DNA of 64,000 bases, from the NCBI GenBank assembly GCA_032164245.1, contig JAVMKO010000003.1, forward strand, positions 36,455,390 to 36,519,389. Direction: 5' to 3'. Below, piece after piece: positions 34,611-47,814 of this stretch. Within the stretch, counting starts at the first letter, position 1. Every line of letters begins with the position of its first letter. The notes below the pieces were generated by a model that searched no databases, was not told the DNA's origin, and worked only from the letters and a program-made list of their open reading frames with translations. The translations under genes were made by a program, and so were the position numbers. Origin of the DNA: Sternotherus odoratus (taxonomy: Eukaryota > Chordata > Testudines > Kinosternidae).

Positions 34611-37600
34611 CAGCAGGATATAGTCTTTTCCACATGTAGTAGGCCAAAGCTGTGAAATGAGCTCTCTGACTATAGATCATCACAAATGTTACTACCATCT
34701 GTTCCAAGAGCAAGGTGTACTACTTCAAGCTTGCCTTGTCTATTAAAATACATTTTAAAAAAAATCCTAGCCCCTGCAACAAACAAACCCCAAAATAATA
34801 ATCCAAAACAAACTACTAACCACACAATTCTCCACCTGGAGACAGAATGAACCACCTTAAAACATTCAGGGAAGACATGCAGATCCCTGTCGAATACACT
34901 TGATCCTTGGGGTATTCAAAATCTACATCCAAATGTTGCCTTTGAACCTGTCAGTAGTTTGGAGTAATGTGTTCCTTTCACAAACACATGATGCAGAATA
35001 CTGTATTTTTGTACTACTAATTAATTTCTTAATTATTTTTATACCACCCAGCAGGCTGGTCTCTGCCACAAAGGTTCCTCAGCCCTGAATCCTAATCACA
35101 ATGATGAAGCAGATTTCATCATTCCACACACATAGCCACTCTATTAGAGTTTATGGGGATGTGAGGTGAGGCAGGGGTGAATTCACCCAGAAAGAATACA
35201 GATAGTATAGCTTTGTTATAGGAGAGAGGATAACTACAAAACATAAAAGGTAATGCCAATGAAGAGAAACATTAACTAATGGTATCCAGCTGCAAGATCA
35301 TACAGGCATGTATATTTCCTAAGTGGCACTTGTATTATAACATTCAGTTATAACTATTTTATTCAATTATAATTATTTTTATTCTACCAAACAGAGATAT
35401 TATAGTTGTAATCATTTTGTCTGGATGGTGGTACTCTAGTGACTGTTATGACAATGAATTAATTGGCAATGACTGACTGGCATCCATTTTTAAATGTTAT
35501 TGGTAAACAGAAATTAACAATCCAAGGGATCAGTTTCCTTGTAAGTACTGGACCAGATGCTCTCTTACAATTGTGCCACTTACGCACAATCATTGATTTA
35601 ATTGTGTGTTTTTAACTTATGCATATTTTTATGGCGATCATAGAAAATAAGGCCACTTAGCTATCTAATTACCAGTTAGGAGTCTAGCTCTAGTCACCCT
35701 TGACCTTAATTCTTTGTTTTATGTAGTGGTGACTTAGTGGTCCTAACAAAAGGATCAACAGGACCATTGGTAAATTGCAATGTCATTGTTTGTATGTTTG
35801 CTCCAAGTGTTTCCATTTCAGGTGTCTACTCCCAATTCTGTATGAAATCCTTCTCCAATGTAATCTCTGGCCAAACACACATTTTTAATCTGACTGGTGT
35901 TCAGTAAGGTACCCCTGAGAAGTTAGTCTATAGCAAATTTGTTTTGTAATAACATGTATTAAAAACAGGACACTTGCTCTCCATACCGATTTTTTTATTC
36001 TTCTACGTCAATCTTTCTCCCTGCCTCTTCATAAATGGTGCATAACTTGTATCAATACTATTCAAAGCTTTACATAAATGATGTGGCCCTTTTTCGATTA
36101 ATATCTAACAACATTTTTCTCTTTGAAGATAGCTGGATAACGTCTCTTTACTATTCACAAATTCTTTGACTTGTGAATATTATAAGTTTGATAATTTTTG
36201 GAATGTTTTTTCTTCATCTGTTTGAAGATCAAGAACGATGAGATATTTATATAGCTTGTGGCACTGATCTGAACTTTTACATTTCAAAGTTCTCTTTTAC
36301 TAATCTTCTTGAACTCGTGTGGCAGTGGAGATAGAAGCTGATTTAGTTTCATTATTATTTTGTGTATTGTGGTTGCACCTAAAGAAACCCAGTATTGGAT
36401 CTTGTTGTACTAGGAATTAAATATATGAGAGAGGTGCTCTTAATTAAGTGTGGAAGAATTTAATTATTTCTCCTATAATTTTGACAGACAATTATTGTAT
36501 ATTGTACTTTTAAACTCCTTTTATTTTATCTGATTTAATTTTCAGTTAGGAAATTATGGGAGAGGCAGACAATAAAACATTATTTACAGTAGATCTTGAG
36601 ATTGAAAGTGTAAAGGTTTATAATCATTAAAACACAAACTGTCAATATCACCTGTGAATGTATATAAAATATCTTAAATCAAACGAAGTTCCTGAGCAAC
36701 ATTTTCTTTTTCTTCCTTTGCCTATCTGTAAATTTGGATTACTATTGATGGCAGTAATTGATTGTATGCATAGAGTAAAATCAACATTTAGTGATATTTA
36801 CTGATAAAAGTAAGTTGGGAAGGATTTGATTTTTAACTGATGCTTTAGTAATAGGCCTGTGGCATAAGGAACCTGATCTTTTATTTTTCTTATCCAAATC
36901 ACTTTATCAAGAAAAGTTAATGACAATCCAGAACTGCTTCTTGTTACACTGTGCCTGTAATTAATGATTGATTAACATCTCTAAGTGTAATTATTACAAA
37001 GGCTTCAAACATAAGGGAAGTCCAAACAATTTAGTTGGTATAGAAAAGTGTTAGTACTTTTTTTTTTCTCCTCCCCCCCCCCCCCCAATCCTATATACAC
37101 TTGGAAAATATAGTTTGGCACTATATTGCTATTGAAAGATGAGCCACAGAAAAGCATTCTACTTTCCTGATGACAAATATATCAGGATAAAAACTGCTGT
37201 ATAAGGGCTAAATATTAAGTAACTTCAATTTTTATCAAAAATGGACAAAACATTCACTCAGGTGTTACTGGGAGTACAATTTGGGTTGAAGTGGTCCTAT
37301 GGCTATTAGTAATAGTCCAAGATCTGAAAGAGTTTTGTGTAAGATCTTCTCTCACCAAGAGAATTTGGTCTCCTAAAACATATTACTTCACCCACCTTGT
37401 CTCTCCAATATTCTGGGACCAACACTGCATATTTAGCAAAACTTACTGGCTGTTATCCATTTCTTTGGGACCCTATCTTATATGTTTATTTGGATAAAAA
37501 TTAGGTTAATATCTTTTACCTCATTGTCTTTTCTCTTTGGGAACTGTCAGCTGAACCTTGCTTAGCTTAGAAGATGTGGCAACCTCACAGCTCATCATGA

Positions 37601-38570
37601 TATGCCTTGTATTTAATTCTGGGTGTAACAAGTTTGGAGGGGAAACTTGTACTTCAAGGTAGGCAAGATGAAATACTGCAGATAAAATATTCTTGTCAAA
37701 GTGACCTGTCAGCTTTACAATCAAGGAAAGGCCTGCTTGTAAGCTGTACTGCAAAATATAAGGAGGGCAAAGGCCTAACAAGAATTTTGTTGTAATTACA
37801 TTAAATTAAAAAAAAGGTGGTTTTCTTAAATATGCATACATGTAACTCACTCATATTCATGGATGTTTCTCTCTCTCTCTCTCTCATGCTGAGTGTCATT
37901 TTTTGAGTCTCAATACACAGTAATTATCTTTGTAATCCAGCAGTGTATCTTTTAGATTGTGAATCCCACCATTTGTGCTTCACTAAGGGACTTGTGATAC
38001 TCAGTATTGCAACATACAGTACTTAACTTTTAGATGCCTCGAAAATCACAAGACCACCACTGTGACTCAGCCTATGAATGAGACTCTTCTCTGTGTAAAA
38101 TGAATGTCAAGAGACACATCGTAGGTGCCGCAATATGAATTATGAGACTAGCATAACTCAAGTTGACATAGTTTAGATTTACTTATCACAGGGTCCACAT
38201 TATGCACTTTCACCAGCAAACATTGACCCGTCAACTCTCCATTACACTTCTCGATCCGGTGGAGTGCAGGAGTCGACAAGAGCAATCTGTGGTCAATTTA
38301 GCAGCTCTATACTAGAACCACTAAATCAGTCACCGGTACATCGCTTGCCATGTGTTAATCCCCCTAGTGACTCTGGAGATCTGTGGTTGGCAGCCCATGC
38401 CTGGGTTGACAGGCGTAAGTAAGTAACTGTAGACAAGCCTTCTGATTTCAAAAAGCAAGCATACTAGGCAGGTAGCTGCCAAATGCAGCAGCCTAAGCTA
38501 GATAATGGCAAAGCCATGCCCCTCTCTTGATAAGTGTTTAGCAATTCCCCGAATAGGAAGCAGCTGCTTG
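34611..38570. other. AT-rich intergenic stretch with simple repeats
   Basis: No gene is seen. Simple repeats are a C-run at 37073-37086 and (CT)n at about 37869-37886. Confidence 0.4.
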
Positions 38571-38766
38571 GGGTATGGTCTATACAACAACTTGACACCT
38601 ATAGGTTGTCCAGTGGCCTCAGGCTCGGGGGCTGAATCATTGTTGTGTAGATTTCTGGCCTCAGGCCCAATCCCAGAAGTCTACTCAACAATGATTCAGC
38701 CCCAAAGCCTGAGTCGGCTGGCATGAGCCAACTGCAGCTTTTTCTCTGCAGTGTAGATGTACCTTG
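38571..38766. mobile_element. MITE with a 31-bp central palindrome
   Basis: The terminal GGGTATGGTCTATACAAC is weakly mirrored by CTGCAGTGTAGATGTACC. Inside, GGGGCTGAATCATTGTTG... (38627-38658) is the reverse complement of 38673-38703, leaving a loop of about 14 bases. Same family as 17220-17443. Confidence 0.75.
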
Positions 38767-38869
38767 GAATCAACTGGCTTAGATGCTTCTTGCAAGAATT
38801 AGTTAGGTACCTGCCTGGCTCTTGCCATAGCTGATGATCGTGACCACACAACACTCCTTTATATAGAAA

Positions 38870-39195
38870 GCACTTAGCTTAGATGTGGGAGATCCAAGTT
38901 CAATTCCCCTCCTTTGCTAGATGGGTAGGAAGGATTTGAACAGATGCCACTCACATCTCAGATAAGTACTGTACTCTAAATCATGTTCTCTAAACTATTA
39001 GCTCCCTTTCATGATACCCTTTAGAAAAATGCTCCAGCTATAGGATATTCTGATGTGGGACTCCCTCAGTCTTATCTGATGAAGCTGTTGTACTGTGGAT
39101 AAATAATAAAAGAAGTGATTGGAGCAAGGGCCTGGGGTTTCCACCTCCCAAGTGGGTGCCCTAACCACTGGATCAGTCATTCCCACTCTCTCTGG
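38870..39195. repeat. Foldback repeat with tRNA-like arms
   Basis: Three diverged copies of one head are visible: plus at about 38870-38920 ('agttcaattccc'), minus at 38935-38995 and minus at 39117-39190. The last reads on the minus strand 'ccagtggttagggcacccac', then 'ttgggaggtgg'. These resemble the A-box and B-box parts of a tRNA-derived sequence arranged as inverted repeats. Confidence 0.5.
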
Positions 39196-39879
39196 CCCAA
39201 TAATTGTTCCACTAAGAACAAATATTTAACTAGCCAGAGAAAGTGCAAATGACTCTGTGAAATGGGAATTAGGTGCTTAAGTACCTTTTGAAGATTTGGG
39301 TTCAGGTGACTTACTTGGAAGTCAATGGCATAGCTAGAAGTAGCCTACTCTGCAATAAAAGTCTGGGGACAAGCGACAGCTGGGCTAAGGCTGCAAGGGG
39401 TGAGTGTCTCAGAGCCCAGGATCCAGGCCCACTTCAAACCTCTCCACTGCTATTTTTAACTCCACAGCCCAGCCTCCTGGGTCCAAACCAGTAGATGAGG
39501 TGCTGCTGTTATTTGCAGGCTAGAGGTACCCCGGATGTCCTAGTTCCTATTCCCTTTCTGTAAAGCACGACTCAAAACTGCCTCCCAAAACACAACAAAG
39601 GAGCACTATTCTGAGCATCAACATTAACTTCAATTAAGCAAGTAAATAGTTTAATTTGAATGCAGATCTCTCTCTAGGAATCAGGCTCACAAGGGGAGGC
39701 TGCATTTCCTTTCAGCTGCTTGCAAGCCGCTTCAGCCCAGCAACGGACTCCGCGGTCTTTGGAAGTCTCTAAGGCAAACGGGAGCTGACTGAGAAGTTTA
39801 CTCAACTCCTAGCTTTGGATTTTTTGTTTCGTTTCATGCAGCGTTTGAGTTTCCTGAGTGCAGCTGCCACCCAAGGCCG

Positions 39880-40680
39880 TTTCCTGTTGGCCGTTTCTAT
39901 GGGTGCCCGCTAATGAGCGCGGGGCTGCGTGTGCCCCTTTCTCCCAACTCAAACCTGCAGGTACTTTGGCGCGCGGCTGCCGCTTCTTCCCTAGCCTGCC
40001 CTGTGCACCCTACCGAGCCCGGGGGGGCTGCCCCCGTCGGGAGCCGCCTTTTCCCCCCACGGAGTCGGTGCCAGGGGCCCAGCCCGTCCTTGGCCCGGGG
40101 CTGGGTCTGGCCGTTCCCACAGCTCCTCGCCCCGCTCCTGTGGCGGCTGAGCAGGGTTTGGTGTGTGACACGCTCCTGGCGTGTCCTGACTTGGTTCCCC
40201 ACCCAGCGCGCTCCTGGGAGCGCCGGGCAATACGGGCTGCACTTCGCCGCGCTCCGCCGGGACTCTCGCCGGGGTGACTGAGGCGCTCGGGCTGGGAAAA
40301 GCGCCCTAGCCGCGCTCTGAGGCGATTTCCACTCGCGGGGGGGATCGGCACCGTAAGTGGGGGTCTTTCCTCGCCCTCCGCAGGGGCCGCGGGGCTCGGC
40401 TCGTCGGCCGCCCCTTGCCGGGCTGAGGGGCGGCGGGGGCCCTTCTCTAGGACCACCGGCTCGCCCCGCCTCCTCCCCCGCCAGTCCCCAGCAGCGGAGC
40501 CCGGGCCCGGGCGAGCAAAGGAGCGGGGCTGCGGCGCGAGCCCCGGGGAGCGACCCCGCGCGTGCAGCGCCCATGGAGAGAGGCTGTGGCTGGGCAAGCG
40601 GGAGCAGGAGGCAGAGGGGCAAAGTGTTGGGTGGTCAGCGGGGACAGGGCAGTGGGAGGTGGGCCACTTAGGGGTATGAA
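39880..40680 (+). promoter_or_regulatory. FAM83B: Unique CpG island, probable FAM83B promoter and exon 1
   Basis: This tract is dense in CG dinucleotides, and unlike the other GC-rich tracts here it is not bounded by transposon ends or internally repetitive. A canonical donor GTAAGTG follows base 40352. FAM83B in other vertebrates has, to my knowledge, a non-coding first exon spliced to the exon holding the start codon, which lies about 6.2 kb downstream here. The island is therefore the natural candidate for the transcription start. No TATA box is evident. The exon 1 start is not resolvable by eye. Confidence 0.6.
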
Positions 40681-43600
40681 GGGGGCAACTTTGGGGCAGG
40701 GCAGTGAGGACCGGGGAAGGGGTCTGGAGGTTGTGGGCAGAGCTATGGCAGAGTCTGGGGACTGCAGGCTTTTCGCCTCTTGGCTCTGGGCTGCAGACTT
40801 GTTGGGATAAATGTGCCCAGAAGCTGGGTTTTGTCTGAGCAGAAACGGCCCAGTCTTGTGAGATCCAGGCTTGGCTGTGGAGGGCGGGAGCTGCCCGGCA
40901 TGCACACTCCAATGTGGGTGCAGGTCTGTGCTCCTCCAAGCCAGGGCTTGTGTGCAACAGGACTGACTGCCTGCCCTGAGCCGATCCCCTCCTCACACCC
41001 ACCCAAGCAACTACTGAGGTGGAGCTTGCTGGCCTTACACATCACTGCCAACACCACACTGGTTTGGGTCATTCTCTGGGCAGCTCATCGAGGTGCCAGG
41101 GAGTTCACTCAGTAGATAACATGCCTGCAGCTGGCTCAGCCCACTAAAAGCAATGTTCTGGAGAGGCTCCATGGTCACAACTGTTCTGCTGACCAGGGTA
41201 CATGCCATTGGGTTCTTTCCTGTAGGCTTACTGTGGGGTCTGAACTTCTTGGAGGCCAAGATGCAAGTAGAACTCTCTCAAGCTTTTACCACTTCTTTGC
41301 TTCCCACCTGAAGTAAATAGTGGCTTATTCTACACTTCTTTGCACCTATTGAGCACCCACACAATCACGGTTGGTTGAGTTTTTCCTCCTATTTGTTTTA
41401 TACAAACTTTTTCATCTCTGTCATAGCTACCACAAGTTTAGTCTCCTAAAGGTCAATCAGCATTTGGTAGTTCTCATATTTGTGTCGTCAAAGTTTAACT
41501 TTCTGTCTTACAGGGAAAAAATTGTATTCAACTTTCCCCTATTAAATTCTACTTTTCTTCTGACTGCAATAGAGCATTTTAGATCTTTTGGTAGGAAAGG
41601 CACTACATACTTAGGGAATGCAGTGTGATAAAACATCTATTTTGTTAGCAAGTGGCTGAGCAAGGCTCTTGTCTATTGTCAATAGCTTTGATAATAGGAA
41701 TAATTGGTTTAAAGGTGTATTGTTCCAATAACAGCCATAAAATCCACACACATCATATGTGATTAAGCTGAGATGTGATGCAGGGAGGTGTTTGTGTGTT
41801 GTCTCATTGATATATACCCACAGGTGGGTCATTGCAGTGTATAGGGCCCTGAATATGGAGCAGCACTCATTATTTATTTTGCATTTTATGTCTGTCATCC
41901 ATCTGTCATCTTTGTGGAGGCTAAGATGTTGTAAATCCATTTCCATGAAGATGCATATTTTTCACTTCCTTCCCAAAACACAAGCTTTGTATTGCTAAGC
42001 TCCTGGTAGCAACATTGGTGAGGGTGGAGTATGTTGTCAGCGTGAGCAAAAATGAGCAAGCCTGTGCAAGATGCATGCAGAGTTTATATACTGTACTCAC
42101 TGATTCAGCTGGAGCACATGCTCTGAAATGCAAATCCCCTGTTCATTCAGTGAAGTACACTTCAGCTCTTTGTAGGAAAATTCTTACTTGACCAAGATTA
42201 ATATCCAGTCCCTATATCTACAAATCAAAGATGGCTAATACAGGTGAATGTCAGGTGTACTCAACTAAACATAGGGAAAGCACTGGAATTGACAGTTGAT
42301 AGTATGTCTCAAGGTACCTGACAACTTTCTCACAGCCAGTCTGTTTTCGAAGCATGTACACACAGTCTGGTTAATCAAAGTGCATTTGACACATACAAAG
42401 ATAGGAAGATGGGTTTAGGCAAGTTACTGAAACCTCAGACTATGGGGGCTCTATCCTGCAAATCCGTAGCTGTGTCAATAATAGGGTGGCTGATGTAAGG
42501 ATTAATCCTGAGAAATAAGTTTTTGAAGACTCAACCTCACTATACAGAAACAATATACATGGCAGAAGGGACTTAAAAAAAAACCTTTCAAAATTAGCAC
42601 ACTTTTTTCCTCAGTGTAATCTCTGTGCTGATTTATATTAAAAAGCTCTCAAAAAACCAAAACCATTTAACTTTTTTTAAATATAGTGAAATTTTAACTA
42701 GCTGACACACCATAAACAATTACATGAAACCGTGAGTTTGCCTGACAGACCCATTGTCTAAATCTCTGTTTTATAGCTTACCTACAATGAGTTCTTAACC
42801 TTCCGTGCTCTTCCTGTGCAATAACTCTTACTTTCTGGGAAGGAAAAGACAATTTCAAGAGTCAGAGAGGTACTATATCTACTTGATACAATCACTTCAA
42901 TTTGAGATTTTTTTTTGTCTGTACTTATCCACGTACCAGACACTGATGTCCTTAATTCCAGACAATATGTTCCATGTGTCTCACCTGCCTTGCCTTCCTT
43001 ATTTTTCCTGATAATAAACAGGAAATTTATTTAATTTCTTAAAAGGATGCTGCTTTTGACACTTTTATAAGCAGCATTTTTTCCCTGAGAAACATAATTA
43101 GTCTTATGTGGAACTAAATTCATTTATGCAGAAGTCTGCAGCTTTTTTTGAGATAGGGAGCCACTTTATATTTATATCCTATTTCATGTCTTAGCCCAGA
43201 TAATTGCATTTGACCTGTATGTCATATTTAATAAATACATTTTCTTCAATAAAACAACAAGCAAAAACCAAAGAACCTCCTAGCTTTATTTAAAAACAAA
43301 GGACTAGGAAAAATATCAATGTTGAGCCAAATACTTGGTTGGAATAAATCTGGGGTTCAATTTAAGTTAATGGAGCTTTACAATCTTCAACATCTGAGTT
43401 TCTAGTTCATTACAAATAAGAACCAAACTTTCTTTCCCTTAATCCCCACTGCAGAGACTTGCATAGACTAGTTAGAAGGAATGGAGAGTGGAACAAATAA
43501 AGCTTTGCCTCATTCATTGTGCATCAGTCCTCACACCCAATATTTAAAATAGATTTATTAGGGGTGGAGGTGTACGCAGAATAAATTGAATAACAATGCA

Positions 43601-44211
43601 TCCTGAAGAAAATAAAGCAATAAAGTATCATGACAAAGGATAGAGGAGAAATATATACAGAAATTAGAAATCCGTCTAACCATATTATATAACACCACAG
43701 TTGAAGATTACACACTACCATAAGATCTATTTAATTTAAAATGTAGTGTTGTTTTTTCATTTGTTCTTAAAATGTCAGTGGTTTATATTTGTACGATCCT
43801 GTTCCAACTATTGAAATCAATTCTCAGTAGCACTTAGTAGATACCACAATAGTAACCAGCTTTAGAAGTACCTTAGAGAAAGTGACTTCAGTGGAATCAG
43901 GATCAGGCCCTTAACATCAAACTAACAATGCAATGGTTAGAGTAATATTAGCCCTGGAAAAGTCCTACAAAAGTGCATTAACTGGTCAATTTAATAGCAT
44001 TGTGAATTGTCTCCCCATGAATATTCAGTTTAATATCTATACATTTTGTGCATAGTAATTTACCACTCTTGATCTTAAATAGGTTTGAAAAAGTGTTACC
44101 CAGTTGTTTCAATTCACAAAACATTGATTTCAAAGTGATACTATTACAACTTCATGAGAGGTCTAATTTTGTCTTTTTTTAAAATTTTTTGCTACTTTAT
44201 GTATCATAAAC
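40681..44211 (+). other. Probable FAM83B intron 1, first part
   Basis: I see no coding exon or clear repeat here. The island grades into AT-rich sequence after about 41100. Confidence 0.4.
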
Positions 44212-44340
44212 TGACTCTCCACAACCTTGCACCAGGGGTAGTCATTTGCATCTGTGCAAAGTGTACAAAGATTCTGAATAGTTACATCTTTACACGCTTT
44301 GCACAGATGCACCTGGTACAAGGCAGTGGAGAATCAGTCA
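44212..44340. repeat. Inverted repeat around CATCTGTGCAAAG
   Basis: The left arm (44212-44270) and right arm (44290-44340) share ACTGA-TCTCCAC, CCTTG-ACCAGG and GCATCTGTGCAAAG in opposite orientation. It is a foldback element lying immediately beside the hAT insertion at 44363. Confidence 0.75.
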
Positions 44341-44362
44341 GCCCCTGCATATCTCCCACTGT

Positions 44363-44843
44363 CAGGGCCGGCGACAGGGGGGTACTACGGGTAGAGCTGT
44401 ACCGGGCCCTGCACTTTAGGGGGGCCCCGGTATAGCTCTACCCGTAGTCATCCCGCGCGGCTCTCCTCCGGACGAGCGCGCCTGTCCCCGGCCGGAGCAG
44501 TGAGCCCGGCCAGCGGCAGCGGCAGCGGCGCAGTCCGTGGGAGAAGGGGGGGGGGGAGCAGCAAGGGCGGCTCACGCCGCTTCCGGGCTCTCGCTCCCGC
44601 TGCGGCCAGCTGTCATCTGGGGGGGGGAGCGCCGGCTGGGCTTCCTCCCCCAGGTGCTGTCAGCTAGGGTGGGGGAGCGCCGGCTGGGCTGGGGGCCCCC
44701 CAGCCACTGTCGGCAGGGCTGGGGGGGGCGGCTGGGCTGGGGGGCCCCCAGCCGCAGTCGGTCGGGCTGGGGGGGGCGGCTGGGCTGGGGGACCCCCCAA
44801 ACTATCCGAGTAGGGGGCCCCCAAATTTCTGTCGCCGGCCCTG
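44363..44843. mobile_element. hAT-type non-autonomous transposon, GC-rich, copy 2
   Basis: The inverted ends CAGGGCCGGCGACAG and CTGTCGCCGGCCCTG are perfect. The 8-bp duplication CCCACTGT is perfect (44355-44362 and 44844-44851). A subterminal foldback (TACGGGTAGAGCTGTACCGG with its near complement at about 44420-44447) and a GCTGGGCTGGGG minisatellite fill the element. It lies in FAM83B intron 1. Confidence 0.93.
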
Positions 44844-44851
44844 CCCACTGT

Positions 44852-46304
44852 AACACATCATAATTCTCAGTCAGTGAACATGAACCAAGCCTCCTTTACC
44901 TTACTGCTAACCACTGAAATCCTCCTCTACAGTAGCAGCAAAAAATGTTCCTTTTCTCCTGGCTCAAGAGCATAATATTTTGGGCAATGATCTCTCCTTC
45001 TGCTGCCCCAGAGACAGAATTCAAATTGAATCCTTCACGTGGCTGGCTGATGCCAGCCTCAGATTGGCCTTTTCCCATTTCTTTTAAGCTTCAGATTTAG
45101 CAATCTCTTCAACAGCAGTCTTGGTTTATTTTCACCCCTATTTCATCCTCATTTATCCAGCTGATATTCTCTCCCCTAAGAAGGAATTTAGTTGTAAGAC
45201 CAACAAATCTGCAGGCACAAATATTACTTGGTTACTATCCAGAATTCAAATAATATTTGAAAATTGAATTGGATTTTACAGTTAAGTTAGCACAGTGTGC
45301 TATAGGGAGCTTTTAATTTTTATTTCATTAGGCTTAATTTAAGTGATATTTGGAAGCCATTTTCCATTGCATTTTCATGTTATTTAGGCTATTTGCAACA
45401 TAGATTGCTAAAGTAAATGCACTCTGCACTTGCAAAAACACGAGGAAGATCTACATATAAATAGAATATATTATGTGCTCAATAAAAAAGTTCAGCATAA
45501 TATGTACATTTATTTACATTACTGAAAAATATCATTAAATAGGCTTCCAACAAGGATTTTCATATTAATTTTCTAGCAACATATTGTGCATCTGTGTCCT
45601 AAATTACTCTGCACTCTACAGCTGTTAACCAAAAGGAAGCTAGGGGGAGTTAAGATATCTTTCTCTGAGTCTCATTATGTTGTTACAACTTCACTGGACT
45701 TCTACCCCAATGCTATGTCTGTAAATGAGAGGGGAACTTGACCCTCTATTCTCCTTTATGTACTTACTCCCCTTGTACTTACTAATTTTCTCTGTGGCAG
45801 CAGCTGCAAACCCAGTTCCAAGTTAATTGGAAAAATAACATATATGTGAGCAATAAAAAACTCCTATTTTTTATTCTTGTTTTAAATTAACAGTAAGATA
45901 AAAGCAGCCGTTCCACAAGGTGAGCTGGGTGGAACTAGAAATTGGATTGCTGAGTCATAATCTGATTCCAGATGTGGGAGAAGAAAACTCTGTTTCAAGT
46001 AACTCATGAAAGTGAGGTAGGCTGGCTTTGGCTTCAAGCAACAAGAGGATTAGATCAGCATGGGGAATAAAAAGGTAGATAAAGATAAGGACATCAAAGG
46101 CTGTGCTTTCAGAGCAGCCTGAGAAAAGGTATGTGTACAAAGGAGGAATATGAGAGACTAGAGCATACAGAAGCAGGAGTCAGGGCTGAGGTTTTAACAC
46201 TTTTAAGAATGATCCAAGAAGCATAATGTACTGCAACAACTGACTGGAAGAAATTTACATATTCATTCTCCACACACACACAACATGTGCTGTTTATACT
46301 ACAA
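44852..46304 (+). other. Probable FAM83B intron 1, AT-rich
   Basis: I see no exon or recognisable repeat here. Confidence 0.4.
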
Positions 46305-46505
46305 GACTAGGAATCATGAAATCAGGGATGTATTGCCAGCCCTGCCACAGACTCTACATAGGAACCTCAGCAAATCACTTAACTCACAAGTACCTCAGTT
46401 TCCCCATCTGAAAAAGGGAAGAATAATACCCACTTGACTTAGGTTTGTGAAACTTAATTAATGAATTTTTCAAAGCATTTTGAAATCCTTAGATGATGGA
46501 CAAGA
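46305..46505 (+). mobile_element. MIR SINE
   Basis: The order 'gccagccctgccacagact', 'aatcacttaac', 'cctcagtttccccatctg', 'aataatacccac' and 'aaagcattttgaaatcctt' is the MIR body and tail. Confidence 0.7.
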
Positions 46506-46569
46506 AGGTTAAAGTATTATCATTAAAATTGCCAAAAACATTAACTGTTTTCTTTCAATTTCCTCTCAG

Positions 46570-47073
46570 GTACATGTCATTGGCGCATGAATGGAAATTT
46601 AAAAGGTTTGTCACTAAGTATCCGTGAAAATGGAAACCTCATCTATGCTTTCATCTCTACATGATGAATGCAGGTCAGACGGCTACATTGAACCTCATTA
46701 CAAGGAATGGTATCGTGTAGCTATTGATGCTTTAATTGAAGGAGGTTTAGAAGCCTACCAAGAATTTCTTTCCAAAGAGAGATGTTCAGAGTTCCTAGCA
46801 GAAGAAGAAATTCATTATATTTTGAACACTGTTCAGAAACTTCCTCAAAACACAGTTTATTCCTCTGACAATGCGGTTGATGATGCCTCTTCCTCGGGAA
46901 CTTACTGGCCTATTGAATCTGATGTGGAAGCTCCGAATCTTGACTTGGGCTGGCCCTATCTGATGCCTGGAGTGTCTGGAAGTACAAATATTGATCTACT
47001 TTTTCATCCACCACGAATACAGCCTTTCACAATAAAGGAAACTATTAGGAAGATGATAAGAGAAGCAAGAAAG
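46570..47073 (+). CDS. FAM83B: FAM83B exon 2 (5' UTR 46570-46629; CDS 46630-47073)
   Basis: FAM83B is a cytosolic scaffold that binds casein kinase 1 through its DUF1669 domain and is linked to EGFR/RAF/PI3K signalling. This exon encodes its first 148 residues, starting [20 protein letters not shown], with [20 protein letters not shown] and then [13 protein letters not shown] at the end. These blocks match the N-terminal half of DUF1669, a phospholipase D-like fold without catalysis. A good acceptor (TTTCAATTTCCTCTCAG) precedes 46570 and the donor AAG|GTAAAC follows 47073, so the exon ends in phase 0. I chose ATG 46630 because homologues begin METSS, and it has A at -3 and G at +4. Exon 3 was not found in the window, so it must lie further right. 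Confidence 0.95.
46574..46662 (+). promoter_or_regulatory. Three upstream ATGs in the FAM83B leader
   Basis: ATG 46574 opens a 17-codon frame that stops at 46625-46627, two bases before the main ATG. ATG 46587 opens an out-of-frame reading that overlaps the main start and stops at 46662-46664. ATG 46591 is in the main frame but stops after three codons. If exon 2 is joined to an upstream non-coding exon, ribosomes would meet all three first, which could lower or regulate translation. Confidence 0.6.
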
Positions 47074-47814
47074 GTAAACAGTTCAAACAATATTTATATT
47101 CAAAAATATGGAAATCTGATATTTTACTGAGTCTTTTTATTCATACTATCAGTGAGAAAAATAATCTGTCTGAAAGAAAAGTGTATTCAAAGAAAACAGT
47201 AAAAAAGTATTGGATTGAGGCCTTTGATAGGTACATAAGAAATGCATAGGCAATTGACAGACTTGTTGTTTTGACCTCCGCTTTCCTTATGTTGAATATA
47301 AACTGAATCTTCATGTGAATGTTATAATAAATTTGGAACATTGGACTAGGTCCTTAGCTGGTGTTATTCAGTCTAGCTATAGGATCTATCCAGTTTGTTG
47401 TTTTGCTGTGACTAGGTGTTCGTGCATGCATTGTGATGTTGTCTGTCAGTCCTATTCTTGTGAAAGTTTTGCTGACTTACATGTACCAGGCTCATGATTC
47501 TTGAAGCCTCCAGGAAGCAAGATTTTTGTGACTTTGAATACTCTTGCTTACAGTAATAGAACAGAAAAGCACAAAAGAGGAGTAAGAATAAGTGTTGTTA
47601 TATAAATTTAGGAAGCAGGAAGATGGCATTTGGGCCATAAATCTGGTATCCTGCCTTCAGAAATTGCCAGTGCCTGACACATGAGGAAAAGGTGAATGGA
47701 CACATGAGGAAAAGGTGAATGTTATCTCGCAAATGGTACTTAATTTACTGTGGAATGTTGGATACAGAGGGAAAACCACCTTTATGCAGGGATCAGGAAT
47801 GTGTAACTTGCATG
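47074..47814 (+). other. Start of FAM83B intron 2
   Basis: I see no exon here. A short direct repeat 'acatgaggaaaaggtgaat' occurs twice (about 47680-47720). Confidence 0.45.

Noticed and set aside
39897..41002. Minus-strand frames of 241 and 330 codons and plus-strand frames in the CpG island
   Set aside because: They overlap each other in different frames and strands, have no domain signature, and are expected in CG-dense sequence.
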